This document shows, in pieces, positions 24,290-33,643 of a stretch of DNA of 64,000 nucleotides. This DNA is from Acetobacteraceae bacterium (GTDB lineage: Bacteria > Pseudomonadota > Alphaproteobacteria > Acetobacterales > Acetobacteraceae): contig CANGNF010000016.1 in NCBI GenBank assembly GCA_947455205.1, positions 1 through 64,000 on the forward strand, read 5' to 3'. Below the pieces are notes generated by a model. The model had not been told where the DNA came from, did no database searches, and worked only from the letters and a program-made list of their open reading frames with translations. A program made the position numbers and the translations under genes. Position 1 is the stretch's first letter. Every line of letters begins with the position of its first letter.

Positions 24290-27004
24290 ATGTCACCGCC
24301 CGACCTCCGTGCCGACCAGCCCATGGCCCCGCGTTCCCCGCGCCGGCCGCCGGGCGCCCATATCCCCGAGATCCATGACGACGAGGCCCCGCGCCGCCGC
24401 CGCGTGACGCCGGAGCGGGCGGCCAGGCACCTGGGGTTCCGCGACTGGATGCGCCGTGCCATGCAGCGCGACCTGCCCGACCGCGGGGCACCTCCGCCGC
24501 CTCCGCCGGAGGGCGGCGGCGGGGAGCCGCCGCGCGAGCCGCCGGCGCCCCGCAAGCGCCGCCGTTTCCGCGGCTTCGGCATCCTCAAGCTGCTGCTGGT
24601 GCTGATGGGCGTGGGCGTCCTGGGTGGCGGCGTGGCCGCCTTCGGGCTGTACCAGAGCGTTTCCGCCGACCTGCCGGACTACCGCTGGCTGGCCGACTAC
24701 CAGCCGCCCCAGATGAGCCGGATCTACGCCGCCGACAGCAAGCTGATGGCGGAACTGGCGAATGAGCGCCGGGTCTTCGTGCCGATCGAGGCGATTCCGC
24801 GCCGGGTGCAGCAGGCCTTCGTCAGCGCCGAGGACCAGCGGTTCTGGGAACACCATGGCGTGGACCCGCTGGGCATCCTGCGCGCCGTGGTCAGCAACGT
24901 GGAATCCTACGGTTCCGGCCGGCGCATGGCCGGTGCCTCCACCATCACCCAGCAGGTGGCGAAGAACATGCTGGTCGGCTCCGAGCGGAGCATGACCCGC
25001 AAGCTGCGGGAGGCGATCCTGGCCACCCGGCTGGAACAGGCGCTGTCCAAGGAACGCATCCTTGAGCTGTACCTGAACGAGATCTTCCTGGGTGCCCAGG
25101 CCTATGGCGTGGCCGCCGCCGCCCAGGCCTACTTCAACAAGAGCCTGGACGAGCTGAGCGTGGCCGAGGCCGCCTTCCTGGGCGCGCTGCCCAAGGCGCC
25201 GAACAACTACAATCCGCTGCGCTTCCCCGACGCCGCCCGTGCCCGGCGCGACTGGGTGGTGGAGCGGATGGCCGAGGATGGCGCGATCTCCGCCACCGAG
25301 GCGCGGACCGCCAAGGCCGAGGCGCTGGTGCCGCGGCCGACCCGCCGGCCGGACATGGTGGCGGTGGGCCAGCACTTCACCGAGGAAGTGCGGCGCGAGC
25401 TGCTGAACCGCTTCGGCCCCGAACAGACCCAGATGGGCGGGCTGGTGGTCCGCACCAGCCTGGAGCCGGCGCTGCAGGCGGCGGCCGAGACCTCCCTGCA
25501 CAATGGCCTGCTGGCCTATGACCGCCGGCGCGGCGGCTGGCGCGGCCCGGTCGGGCGCATCAACCCCACGGCGGCCGACTGGATGACCCAGCTGGAGGCG
25601 GTGGCCCGGCCGCCCGGGGCGCTGGCCCAGTGGAAGCTGGCGGTGGTGCAGGAGGTGACGGACCGCACCGCGAAGCTGGCCTGGGTGGAGCGGCCGGAGT
25701 TCCGCGCCAACCTGGTGGCGCGCAGCCAGACCCTGTTCCTGGAGGACGTGACCTGGGCGCGCCGCGCGCTGGAGGGCGGCCGGCTGGGCGCCAATCCGCG
25801 CAGGCTGGGCGACGTGGTCGCGGTGGGCGAGGTGGTGCTGGTGGACATGCTGCCCGCCACCGCCGCCCAGGGCCGCACGCCCGGCCGGCCGGAGCGCCTG
25901 GCGCTGCGCCAGGTGCCGGTGGTGGAGGGCGCCGTGGTGGCGCTGGATCCGGCCACCGGCCGCGTGCTGGCCATGGCCGGCGGCTGGAGCTTCGAGCGCA
26001 GCCAGTTCAACCGGGCGACGCAGGCGATGCGGCAGCCCGGCTCCTCGTTCAAGCCCTTCGTCTACCTGACGGCGCTGGAGCAGGGCATTCCGCCCAACCA
26101 GCGCTACCTGGACGGGCCGATCGAGGTCATGACACCGCAGGGGCCGTGGCGCCCCGGCAACTACGGCGACACGCTGTCCAACCAGTACTTCACCATGCGC
26201 GGCGCGCTGGAGCGGTCGCTCAACCTGGTGACGATCCGCATTGCCCAGCAGGTGGGCATGGACAAGGTCAGCGAGACCGCGGCGCGGTTCGGCGTGATCC
26301 CCAACATGCCGCCCTACCTGGCGATGTCGCTCGGCTCCGGCGAGACCACCGTGCTGCGCCAGGCCGCGGCCTATGCCAGCTTTGCCAATGGCGGCCGGCA
26401 GGTGGCGCCCAGCTTCATCGACAGCGTGCAGGACCAGCTGGGCAAGGTGGTCTGGCGCAACGACACCCGCCGGTGCCTGGGCTGCGAGGCCGACCAGCCG
26501 CTGCAGCCGCCGCGGCTGACCGATGAGCGGCGGCAGATCACCGACGCGATCTCGGCCTACCAGATGACCAACCTGCTGCAGGGCGCGGTGCAGCGCGGCA
26601 CCGGCACCGCCGCCGGGCGCGGGCTGAACCGGCCGGTGGCCGGCAAGACCGGCACCACCAATGACTACGTGGACAACTGGTTCGTCGGCTTCACGCCGGA
26701 CATCGTTATCGCGGTGTGGATGGGCTTCGACGAGCCGCGCAGCCTGGGCAACAACGAGACCGGCGGCGGCAACGCGGCGCCGATCTTCCACGACATATTG
26801 GAAGTGGCGCTGCGCGGCAGCCCGCCGGTGCCGTTCCGCGCCCCGCCGGGCGTGGCCCTGGTGCGGATGACCACCGACAACGGCCAGACGATCCTGGAGG
26901 CCTTCCGCCCGGGCACCGAGAACAGCGCGGTGCCGCCGACCGAGGAAGCGACGCAGGGTGGCACGGCGGCCAGCGTGGATACCGGGTTGGGCGGGCTTTA
27001 TTGA
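24290..27004 (+). CDS. mrcA: Penicillin-binding protein 1A
   Basis: A bifunctional peptidoglycan synthase of 904 aa. A cytoplasmic Pro/Arg-rich tail (1-95) precedes the membrane helix (ILKLLLVLMGVGVLGGGVAA). The GT51 transglycosylase has catalytic Glu in SAEDQRFWEHHGVD and TITQQVAKNML. A mid OB-like domain follows. The transpeptidase has nucleophile Ser in QPGSSFKPF (SxxK), SLN (SxN) and KTGTT (KTG). The C-terminus has a short Thr/Gly-rich tail. Its stop overlaps the TTG start of a small gene. It forms the conserved amiC-mrcA-prfB order. Confidence 0.95.
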   Translation: MSPPDLRADQPMAPRSPRRPPGAHIPEIHDDEAPRRRRVTPERAARHLGFRDWMRRAMQRDLPDRGAPPPPPPEGGGGEPPREPPAPRKRRRFRGFGILKLLLVLMGVGVLGGGVAAFGLYQSVSADLPDYRWLADYQPPQMSRIYAADSKLMAELANERRVFVPIEAIPRRVQQAFVSAEDQRFWEHHGVDPLGILRAVVSNVESYGSGRRMAGASTITQQVAKNMLVGSERSMTRKLREAILATRLEQALSKERILELYLNEIFLGAQAYGVAAAAQAYFNKSLDELSVAEAAFLGALPKAPNNYNPLRFPDAARARRDWVVERMAEDGAISATEARTAKAEALVPRPTRRPDMVAVGQHFTEEVRRELLNRFGPEQTQMGGLVVRTSLEPALQAAAETSLHNGLLAYDRRRGGWRGPVGRINPTAADWMTQLEAVARPPGALAQWKLAVVQEVTDRTAKLAWVERPEFRANLVARSQTLFLEDVTWARRALEGGRLGANPRRLGDVVAVGEVVLVDMLPATAAQGRTPGRPERLALRQVPVVEGAVVALDPATGRVLAMAGGWSFERSQFNRATQAMRQPGSSFKPFVYLTALEQGIPPNQRYLDGPIEVMTPQGPWRPGNYGDTLSNQYFTMRGALERSLNLVTIRIAQQVGMDKVSETAARFGVIPNMPPYLAMSLGSGETTVLRQAAAYASFANGGRQVAPSFIDSVQDQLGKVVWRNDTRRCLGCEADQPLQPPRLTDERRQITDAISAYQMTNLLQGAVQRGTGTAAGRGLNRPVAGKTGTTNDYVDNWFVGFTPDIVIAVWMGFDEPRSLGNNETGGGNAAPIFHDILEVALRGSPPVPFRAPPGVALVRMTTDNGQTILEAFRPGTENSAVPPTEEATQGGTAASVDTGLGGLY

Positions 27005-27252
27005 GCGGCCGCATTCCGCGCGAATGGCTGGTGCTGGAAAGCCTGGAGAACGAACAGCACGACCGCTGCCTGGACCTGTTCCAGCGGCCCGATGGCAGCT
27101 TCGGCTTCGAGGCGTTTCGGCGGGATGTCGAGGACCGGGGCGTGTGGACGCCGGTCAGCTACTTTTCCGGCGGGCGGTATGATGACCGCGACGCTGCCTT
27201 GGCGGCGGCGCGGCTGGTGGTGGGCTGGCTGTGGCCGTCAGCGGAGACGTAG
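27001..27252 (+). CDS. Small conserved-looking protein overlapping mrcA
   Basis: 83 aa from TTG 27001, which overlaps the mrcA stop as TTGA, to TAG at 27250-27252. The product is soluble and acidic, starting SGRIPREWLVLESLENEQHD and continuing LFQRPDGSFGFEAFRRD. There is no ATG or GTG near the beginning, so TTG with stop-start coupling is the likely start. Codon choice matches the neighbours. I do not recognise the family. Its last 15 bp overlap the 3' end of the opposing MmgE/PrpD gene. Confidence 0.6.
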   Translation: MSGRIPREWLVLESLENEQHDRCLDLFQRPDGSFGFEAFRRDVEDRGVWTPVSYFSGGRYDDRDAALAAARLVVGWLWPSAET

Positions 27253-28584
27253 GGCGGCCGCTGCATCGGTCGCTGCCTCGATACCGGCGACCGCCGCAAC
27301 CAAGGCTTCCGCAGGCGGCTGCGGCGTGGCGGCGAAGGCCAGGCAGCGGCGGAATTTCGTCAGGTGCTGCGCCTCGGTCAGCGGGCGGTTCGGGCCGGCG
27401 AGCATCTCGGGGATCGCGTGGGCCAGCACCCGGCCGTCGCGCAGGCGGATCTCCACGCGCTGCGGCGCCAGGGCATTGGGGTCCGGGTTGCCGTCGTCGG
27501 CCATGCGGATGCGCGTGGCCAGGGCGTGGGTGGCCGGGTCGGTCAGGGCTTCGCCGCGGAACTGCGCCAGGTCCACCTCGCCATGCTGCAACAGCTTGGC
27601 CAGCACATAGGGCATGCACAGCCGCGCCCAGTTGGCGCTGGGTGAGGCTGGCAGCGGCCGGTTGACCAGGCGGTTGATCAGCGGCGGGCCGTGGACCACC
27701 ACCTCGGCCACCTCCTCGGCGCTGAAGCCATGGGCGGCGCGCAGCGCCATGACGCCCTCCACCCCGCCATGGGTGGCGCGGCCGCTGGGGAAGGGCTTAT
27801 GGCTCAGCTCCGCCACCAGCCAGCGGTGGCCGAGGCCGGCCAGCACCGGTGCCACATCCCACTCGCCCTCGAACATCGGCAGGTAGCCGAAGCGGCCCTC
27901 GAAGACATCGGTCAGGCCGGCCAGCCCGGCTTCCGCCAGGTCGGCGGCGCACCAGGCGGCGCGGGCGTTGACGCCGACCTGCAAGGGCAGCACCGGGCTG
28001 CCCTCGATATGCGGCTGCATGGTGCCGCTGACCTGGCCGTAGTGCAGGCCGAAGGCGGCCAGCGTGGTCTCGGCGGAGAAGCCGCGCAGGCTGGCCAGCC
28101 CCGCCACGGCGCCGAAGCCGCCTGACGTGGCGGGGCGGAAGAAGCGCAGCCCCTGCCGGGCCGCCAAGCCGAGGCCGCAGGAGACATCCACGCCCACCGC
28201 CAGTGCGGTCAGCAGCGCCTTGCCAGAGACGGGGCGGCGCTCGGCCTCGGCCAGCAGCACCGGCAGCAGCGTGGCCAGGGCGTGCAGCACGGCGCCCTCG
28301 TGCAGGCAGTCATATTCCTGGCAGTGGATCTGGAAGGCGTTGACCAGCACCGCCTGCGGCGCCGGCAGCCGGGCGCTGGTGCCCAGCACCGTGGCGCCCG
28401 TGCCATCGCCCCAGCCGCGCGCGGCGGCCAAGACCTCCGCGGCGCCCTGGGCGGTGCTGCCGGCCATGGCCACGCCCAGCGTGTCCAGCAGGAAGACCTT
28501 GGCCCGCGCGACCGCCGGTGGCGGCAGGTGGTGGAAGCGCGTGGTGGCGACATGGGCGGCGAAGGCGAGGGCGGCATCGGTCAT
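27238..28584 (-). CDS. MmgE/PrpD family protein
   Basis: 448 aa of the 2-methylcitrate dehydratase/cis-aconitate decarboxylase family. Typical features are KVFLLDTLGVAMAGS near the N-terminus, HCQEYDCLHEGAVLHALATLLP, the SGGFGAVAGLASL helix, and PSGRATHGGVEGVMAL in the C-terminal half. No 2-methylcitrate cycle genes (prpB, prpC) are nearby, so PrpD activity is doubtful. Members also include cis-aconitate decarboxylase and isomerase-like enzymes. ATG 28584 begins directly at the conserved first helix. Its 3' end overlaps the small gene at 27001. Confidence 0.82.
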   Translation of the reverse strand: MTDAALAFAAHVATTRFHHLPPPAVARAKVFLLDTLGVAMAGSTAQGAAEVLAAARGWGDGTGATVLGTSARLPAPQAVLVNAFQIHCQEYDCLHEGAVLHALATLLPVLLAEAERRPVSGKALLTALAVGVDVSCGLGLAARQGLRFFRPATSGGFGAVAGLASLRGFSAETTLAAFGLHYGQVSGTMQPHIEGSPVLPLQVGVNARAAWCAADLAEAGLAGLTDVFEGRFGYLPMFEGEWDVAPVLAGLGHRWLVAELSHKPFPSGRATHGGVEGVMALRAAHGFSAEEVAEVVVHGPPLINRLVNRPLPASPSANWARLCMPYVLAKLLQHGEVDLAQFRGEALTDPATHALATRIRMADDGNPDPNALAPQRVEIRLRDGRVLAHAIPEMLAGPNRPLTEAQHLTKFRRCLAFAATPQPPAEALVAAVAGIEAATDAAAALRLR

Positions 28585-28638
28585 GCCGGCAGCGTCGCAT
28601 GCTTGCCTCCGGCGCCCCAATCCCCTACCTGCAAGCCC

Positions 28639-29770
28639 ATGCGCGCAGATGCTGAACAACTGAACGAGCAGATCACCGCCTCGGTGTCCCTGCTGAGGAG
28701 GCATCTTTGACTGGGATGCCGCAACACGCCGCCTGGATGAGCTGAACGCCAAGGCCGAAGACCCGAGCCTGTGGAACGACGCCACCGCCGCCAACACGCT
28801 GATGCGTGAGCGCGGCCGGCTGGCCGACCAGATCGACGGCGTCCACAAGCTGGAAGCAGCCGTCCGGGACGCGCTGGAACTGGTGGAACTGGCGGAGGCC
28901 GAGGGCGACGCCGACACGGCGGACGCCGCGGTGGCCGACCTGGTGGCGCTGGCCGAGGAAGCCAAGCGGCGCGAGATCGAGAGCCTGCTGTCCGGCGAGG
29001 CCGATGGCAACGACGCCTACCTGGAAGTCAACGCCGGCGCCGGCGGCACCGAGGCCCAGGACTGGGCCGAGATGCTGCTGCGGATGTACCAGCGCTGGGC
29101 GGAAAAGCGCGGCTACAAGGCGGTGCTGACCGAACAGAGCGAGGGCGAGGAAGCCGGCATCAAGTCCGCGACCTTGCAGATCAGCGGCCCCAACGCCTTC
29201 GGCTGGGCCAAGACCGAAACCGGGGTGCATCGGCTGGTGCGGATCAGCCCGTTCGGCGGCAACGACAAGCGGCAGACCAGCTTTGCCAGCGTCTATGTCT
29301 ACCCGGTGGTGGACGACAAGATCGAGATCGAGATCAACCCGGCGGACATCAAGACCGATACCTTCCGTGCCTCGGGCGCCGGTGGGCAGCACGTGAACAA
29401 GACGGAATCGGGGGTGCGCTTCACCCACTTGCCGACCGGCATCGTCGCGGCCAGCACCCAGGACCGCAGCCAGCACAAGAACCGCGCCATTGCCATGAAC
29501 ATGCTGAAGGCGCGGCTGTATGAGCTGGAGCTGCGGAAGCGCGAGGCGATCAGCGCGGGGATCGAGGCCGGCAAGACCGATATCGGCTGGGGTCACCAGA
29601 TCCGCAACTACGTGCTGCAGCCCTACCAGCTGGTGAAGGACCTGCGGACCAACGTGGAAAGCGGCAACCCCGCGGCGGTGCTGGACGGCGGGCTGGACGA
29701 GTTCATGGCCGCGGCCCTGGCGTCCCGCGTCGGCGCCACCCGCAGCGAGGCGAGTGCCAACGCCCGATGA
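28639..29770 (+). CDS. prfB: Peptide chain release factor 2 with programmed +1 frameshift
   Basis: RF2 recognises UGA and UAA stop codons. Translation begins at ATG 28639 and reads 23 codons to an in-frame TGA (28708-28710). The +1 shift on CTT-TGA-C continues in the frame of GAC 28709 to the stop at 29768-29770. The mature protein has 376 aa. Visible are the stop-codon recognition motif SPF ([10 protein letters not shown]) and the catalytic GGQ ([16 protein letters not shown]). The frameshift autoregulates RF2 level, as in E. coli. The start of the next gene overlaps the stop (ATGA). Confidence 0.94.
28694..28711 (+). promoter_or_regulatory. RF2 programmed frameshift site
   Basis: The anti-Shine-Dalgarno binding stretch GAGGAGG is followed a few bases later by CATCTTTGAC. 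The ribosome pauses at TGA (28708-28710) and slips from CTT to TTT, reading GAC next. The spacing and the CTTTGAC heptamer match the classical prfB signal. Confidence 0.93.
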
Positions 29771-31020
29771 GGGTCCTCTTCGTCCACCAGAACTTCCCTG
29801 GCCAGTACCGGCACATAGCGCCGGCGCTGGCGGCGCGGCCGGGCTACCAGGTGATCGGGCTGGGCGAGAACGCCGGCGAGGCGCTGCCGGGCGTGCAGCA
29901 TGTGCGCTACAAGGCGCCGGAAGGCCCGGGCGCGGCGACGCATCGGTACATCAAGCGGTTCGAGGGGGCGGTACGGCGCGGCCAGGTGGTGGCGCGGGCG
30001 GCGCTGGCCCTGCAGCAGCGCGGCTTTACCCCGGACATGATCTGCTGCCACCCCGGCTGGGGCGAGGGCCTGTACCTGCGGGACATCTGGCCGGCGGCGC
30101 GGACGCTGTACTACTTCGAGTTCTACTACCAATCCAGCGGCGCCGATGTCGGCTTCGACCCCCCTGGCGCGCCGGTGAGCGTGGACGAAGCCTGCCGGGT
30201 GCGGACGCTGAACACGACGCACCTGCTCTCCCTCCAGGTGGCGGATTGGGGGCAGACGCCGACGGAATGGCAGCGCTCCCGCTTCCCGGACTGGGCGCGG
30301 CCGCGGATTTCCGCGGTGCATGAGGGGGTGGATACCACCCTGATCAAGCCCAATCCGGCGGCGCGCTACACCCTGGCGGATGGCCGGGTGCTGGCCCCGG
30401 GCGACGAGGTGATCACCTTCATCGGTCGCGGGCTGGAGCCGTATCGCGGCTTCCACACCTTCATGCGGGCACTGCCGGCGATATTGCGGGCGCGGCCGAA
30501 CGCGCAGGTGGTGCTGGTGGGCGGCGACGACCCGCACTACGGCAGCAAGCCGCGCGACGCCGTCAGCTGGCGGGCGCAGTTGCTGGCGGAGTTGGAGGGG
30601 CAGCTCGACCTCAGCCGGCTGCACTTCACCGGTAAAATTCCGCATGCGGAATTACAGGCGCTGTACAGCATCTCTGCTGCTCACGTTTATTTGACCTACC
30701 CCTTCGTGCTGTCGTGGTCGATGTTGGAGGCCATGGCGAGCGGCTGCCTGCTCATTGGTTCGGCAACCCCGCCGGTGGAGGAAGTGATCCGCCACGGCGA
30801 GAACGGCGTGCTGGTGGACTTCTTCAACCCCGGCGAGATAGCCGAAGCCGTGATCCACGCGTTGGAAAAGCCCAACGATTACAGGGAAATGCGGGCGCAG
30901 GCGCGGCGCACCGTGCAGGCCAGGTACGACCTGCGCTCGATCACCCTGCCGCAGCACCTGGCCCTGGTGGATGCGGTGGCCAGCAACCGGTTGCCTCCCA
31001 AATTGCCCAACTTGCCTTGA
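29767..31020 (+). CDS. Glycosyltransferase family 4 protein
   Basis: 417 aa, GT-B fold. The N-terminal domain begins [20 protein letters not shown] and contains [18 protein letters not shown]. The C-terminal domain has the linker [14 protein letters not shown], then [32 protein letters not shown] and the nucleotide-sugar motif in [22 protein letters not shown] (E-x7-E region), then [11 protein letters not shown]. The acceptor is unknown, probably a surface glycan. The start overlaps the prfB stop (ATGA). The last 100 bp and the region after it are AT-richer than the surroundings. Confidence 0.85.
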   Translation: MRVLFVHQNFPGQYRHIAPALAARPGYQVIGLGENAGEALPGVQHVRYKAPEGPGAATHRYIKRFEGAVRRGQVVARAALALQQRGFTPDMICCHPGWGEGLYLRDIWPAARTLYYFEFYYQSSGADVGFDPPGAPVSVDEACRVRTLNTTHLLSLQVADWGQTPTEWQRSRFPDWARPRISAVHEGVDTTLIKPNPAARYTLADGRVLAPGDEVITFIGRGLEPYRGFHTFMRALPAILRARPNAQVVLVGGDDPHYGSKPRDAVSWRAQLLAELEGQLDLSRLHFTGKIPHAELQALYSISAAHVYLTYPFVLSWSMLEAMASGCLLIGSATPPVEEVIRHGENGVLVDFFNPGEIAEAVIHALEKPNDYREMRAQARRTVQARYDLRSITLPQHLALVDAVASNRLPPKLPNLP

Positions 31021-31169
31021 AAATGTCCTGAATTTGAGAGTACTGCGGCTGTAATGCATTTTTCAGGAAGCGATGGCATAGACTGTCGACGTGAACACCG
31101 TCGAACCCACGCCACCTTCCGCCAGCAATCCCGCCCTACCCGGGGTGGGCACGAATTTTGCCGGGGCAG

Positions 31170-31197
31170 TTGCGAGTACCGGTGTCGAGAATATCTT
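31170..31197 (+). promoter_or_regulatory. Possible promoter of the response-regulator gene
   Basis: TTGCGA (31170-31175) and TATCTT (31192-31197) are spaced 16 bp in a lower-GC stretch just before ATG 31220. The match to sigma-70 boxes is fair. If used, it favours ATG 31220 over GTG 31091 as the start. Confidence 0.3.
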
Positions 31198-31219
31198 CGC
31201 AGCGAACCACGAGGGCGTG

Positions 31220-31963
31220 ATGCGACGGATTGGTCTGAGCATCGTCGAGCAGGACACGCAGTACGGCGAGCAGCTGGTCGGCTATCTGGCCAACCAGGGC
31301 CTGCAGGCCGTGCTGGTGCCGGACCTGCCGGCGCTGTTCGCGCTGCTGCAGCAGCACCCGCCGCGCCTGGTAATGCTGGGCGAGAGCGGGGACGGTGGTT
31401 CCATGCTGCCGGTGGTGCGCCGCCTGCGCGACCTGTCGCGCGTTCCCTGCATCGTGCTGTCCACCGAACCGGATGACACCAGCCATATCGTGACGCTGGA
31501 AGCCGGCGCCGACGATTTCATCGAGCGCAGCCTGCCGATGCGCGCGATCCTGGCGCGGATCCGCGCCGTGCTGCGCCGGGCGGAATGGCCGCCGGAACTG
31601 CTGGCCCCGATGCAGCCGGCCCCGGCCCCCATCCTGGCCGGGCCGCCGCCGAGCCGTGGCTGGAAGCTGCAACCGCAGCACCGCCGCCTGCTGCGCCCGG
31701 ATGGGCTGGAATGCGACCTGACCACCGCGGAGTTCGACCTGCTGCGTCTGCTGGTCGAGGCCGGCGGGGTGCCGGTTTCGCGCGACGACATCTCCGCCAC
31801 CGTGTTCCGCCGCAGCTTCCGCGCCGAGGACCGCACGGTGGACAACCTGGTGCTGCGGCTGCGGCGCAAGCTGGGCGGCGACCAGGAAAAGGCGATCAAG
31901 ACGGTGCGTGGCGCCGGCTACATGTTCGCCGGCTTTGCCGACGCGCAGCTGCTGGTGGCCTGA
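31220..31963 (+). CDS. OmpR-type response regulator with degenerate receiver
   Basis: 247 aa from ATG 31220 (GAGGG just upstream). A GTG at 31091 would add 43 low-complexity residues. The N-terminal receiver fold is clear (IGLSIVEQDTQYGEQLVGYL, then EAGADDFIERSLPMRAILARIRAVLRR). The phosphoacceptor strand reads RLVMLGESGDGG where LDLMLPG is expected, so the Asp is Gly, and the conserved Lys region reads FIERS. The C-terminal winged helix is intact: LTTAEFDLLRLLVEAGG, DRTVDNLVLRLRRKLGGD, IKTVRGAGYMF. It is likely a DNA-binding regulator that works without phosphorylation. No histidine kinase is adjacent. Confidence 0.82.
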   Translation: MRRIGLSIVEQDTQYGEQLVGYLANQGLQAVLVPDLPALFALLQQHPPRLVMLGESGDGGSMLPVVRRLRDLSRVPCIVLSTEPDDTSHIVTLEAGADDFIERSLPMRAILARIRAVLRRAEWPPELLAPMQPAPAPILAGPPPSRGWKLQPQHRRLLRPDGLECDLTTAEFDLLRLLVEAGGVPVSRDDISATVFRRSFRAEDRTVDNLVLRLRRKLGGDQEKAIKTVRGAGYMFAGFADAQLLVA

Positions 31964-32020
31964 ACCGCCCCTTGGCGGCGTAGCGACCGGCGTGCCTTTT
32001 CCGCCCCGGCGCGGAGCGCG

Positions 32021-32848
32021 CTAAAGCGCGCGCAGGATCAGGCTGATCCCCAGGGCGCCGACCAGCGCACCGACCAGGGCACCGAACAGCACCTTCTGCC
32101 AGATATCCAGGCCCGGCGCCGCGGGCGCGCTGCCGGATTGGGCGGCCGGCATGTCGTCCAGGCGGCGTTCCAGCCGCGCCAACCAGGTTTCCAGCGTGGC
32201 CAGCCGGTCCGCCACGCCCTGCTGCCCGCTGGCCAGCGCTTCCTGGGAAGTGATCACCGCGGCAAAGGCCTCAGCACCTGGCAGCCCGGCCAGGCGCCGG
32301 TCCAGCGCGATGGCCGTGGCCCCCACCTGGCCGGCCAGGGCCGCCTGCTGCGTCAGCGCGTCGTGCAGCGCCTTGGCTTCCGGCAGCCGCGCCAGGCGCT
32401 GCGCCAGTGCCGCCACATCAGCCTTCAGCCTTTCCAGTTCCGCTGACGCCACCACGGGCGCAGGCGCCGGGGCGGCAGCGGCCGGGGCTTCCGCCGGGCG
32501 CCGGACCCGCAGCGGCACGCGCCGCTTGCTGCCATCCGCGGCCAGGCCGAACAGGCGGAACTCGGCCACGCGCGGCAACAGCTCCGGCGCGACCGGCAGT
32601 TCGAAGGCGTGGCGGCCGTCGCCGATGCCATTGGCTTCCAGGTCCGGGCGCGGCCGGTCGGCGATGCCGCTGCTGATGAGCTGCTCGCCCAGGTACAATT
32701 CCAACTGCAGCCGGTGCCCGGGCCGCGAGCCGTCCAACGCCCAGCCCGTGAGGTTGCGCGGCCCCGCACGCTCGGCCAGGCCATGGATGTCGGGGGGCGT
32801 GTCGGTCGTGGTGGCGGCGGTATCGGAAGCGACCGGAAGGTCCATCAT
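32021..32848 (-). CDS. Tail-anchored coiled-coil protein with small beta module
   Basis: 275 aa. Residues about 20-115 form a compact beta module (NLTGWALDGSRPGHRLQLEL, RPDLEANGIGDGRHAFELPV). It resembles a module I know from glycosyltransferase-type proteins in related bacteria. A Pro/Ala linker follows, then a helical heptad region (about 130-235), then one C-terminal membrane helix rich in small residues (GALVGALVGALGISLILRAL). It has no signal peptide, so the bulk should be cytoplasmic. Function is unknown. ATG 32848 or the second Met may start it. Confidence 0.65.
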   Translation of the reverse strand: MMDLPVASDTAATTTDTPPDIHGLAERAGPRNLTGWALDGSRPGHRLQLELYLGEQLISSGIADRPRPDLEANGIGDGRHAFELPVAPELLPRVAEFRLFGLAADGSKRRVPLRVRRPAEAPAAAAPAPAPVVASAELERLKADVAALAQRLARLPEAKALHDALTQQAALAGQVGATAIALDRRLAGLPGAEAFAAVITSQEALASGQQGVADRLATLETWLARLERRLDDMPAAQSGSAPAAPGLDIWQKVLFGALVGALVGALGISLILRAL

Positions 32849-33086
32849 TGTTGCCCTTGATGCCTGCGCCTGCCGCCTGCGGAAGCTGGTCGGCCCCCGC
32901 GGGCCAGCCGCCGCCGGCCTGCCTAATCCCGGCGCCCGCGGCGCAGCCGCGCTGCGTCGCCGGCCGGGTTGGCTTCAACTCCGGGTAGCACGCGGCCGCG
33001 CCGCACGGCAAGCACTCGCCGGCGGTTTCGCCGCGCGGAAAGGCCGGGAAAGCCTGGGTTTACGGCGGTTTAACCGCCGCCTCGCC
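32849..33086. other. Intergenic region with a palindrome
   Basis: 238 bp between two minus-strand genes; no gene is seen. CGGCGGTTTAACCGCCG (33063-33079) is a perfect palindrome around a central T, just beyond the stop of the HIRAN-like gene. It could serve as its terminator stem or as an operator. There is no T-tract. Confidence 0.4.
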
Positions 33087-33476
33087 TCAGGCGACCAGGT
33101 TATGGGCAGGGATGAAGATTCGGATATGCACGCGCGGCAGCAACCGGGCTGGCACCAGGGCCAGCACTTCGGCCGTCCAGGAGGATGGCGGCGTGAGCTC
33201 GGCGCCGCGCCGCCCCTTGGGCGCCGGGGCGGCCAGGCCGGGCCAGCCGCTGGGGTATTGCTCCAGCGCCATGCCGTCTTCCGCCGGCAGCCACCCCAGG
33301 GGCTCGCCCTGCAGGGTGCGGATCTCCAGCCGATGCCGCCCGGCATCGCGGCCCGGGCAGAGCCGCAGCGGGGCACCGGGCCGCAACTGCAGCAGCGCGT
33401 CGGGGCTGGCATGTTCGCGCAAGCCGATGATGTAGCTGTCGAAGCCCTGTGCTTCACCGGCACCCTGAACTGACAC
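33087..33476 (-). CDS. HIRAN-like domain protein
   Basis: 129 aa. The central part reads YIIGLREHASPDALLQLRPG, then APLRLCPGRDAGRHRLEIRT and GEPLGWLPAEDGMALEQY. This matches the HIRAN pattern of a hydrophobic strand, a G-x-x-L-x-L-x-R/P element, and an exit strand ending G-x-x-L-G-W-L-P. HIRAN domains bind DNA ends in eukaryotic helicases; small bacterial versions stand alone with unknown role. The match is by eye and moderately uncertain. It has its own short gene with no close neighbours on its strand. Confidence 0.5.
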   Translation of the reverse strand: MSVQGAGEAQGFDSYIIGLREHASPDALLQLRPGAPLRLCPGRDAGRHRLEIRTLQGEPLGWLPAEDGMALEQYPSGWPGLAAPAPKGRRGAELTPPSSWTAEVLALVPARLLPRVHIRIFIPAHNLVA

Positions 33477-33643
33477 GCTTCGCCCCCTGGTTATGGGGAC
33501 TATGTGGTCCGGCAGGGGCGTCGGCGCAGCTAACAGAGCCGCGAGCGCCGCCGGCCGTGAAACCCGGCTTGAACCGCTGGCCGTTCTGCCGTGGACTGCG
33601 CGGGCCTGGACGGAGCCGCCCGGGCCACCGAGGGAACCCCGCC

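Noticed and set aside
28639..28710. prfB looked broken by an early stop codon
   Set aside because: The stop lies in the classical CTTTGAC frameshift signal with a ribosome-binding stretch upstream, so it is a normal regulated RF2 gene.
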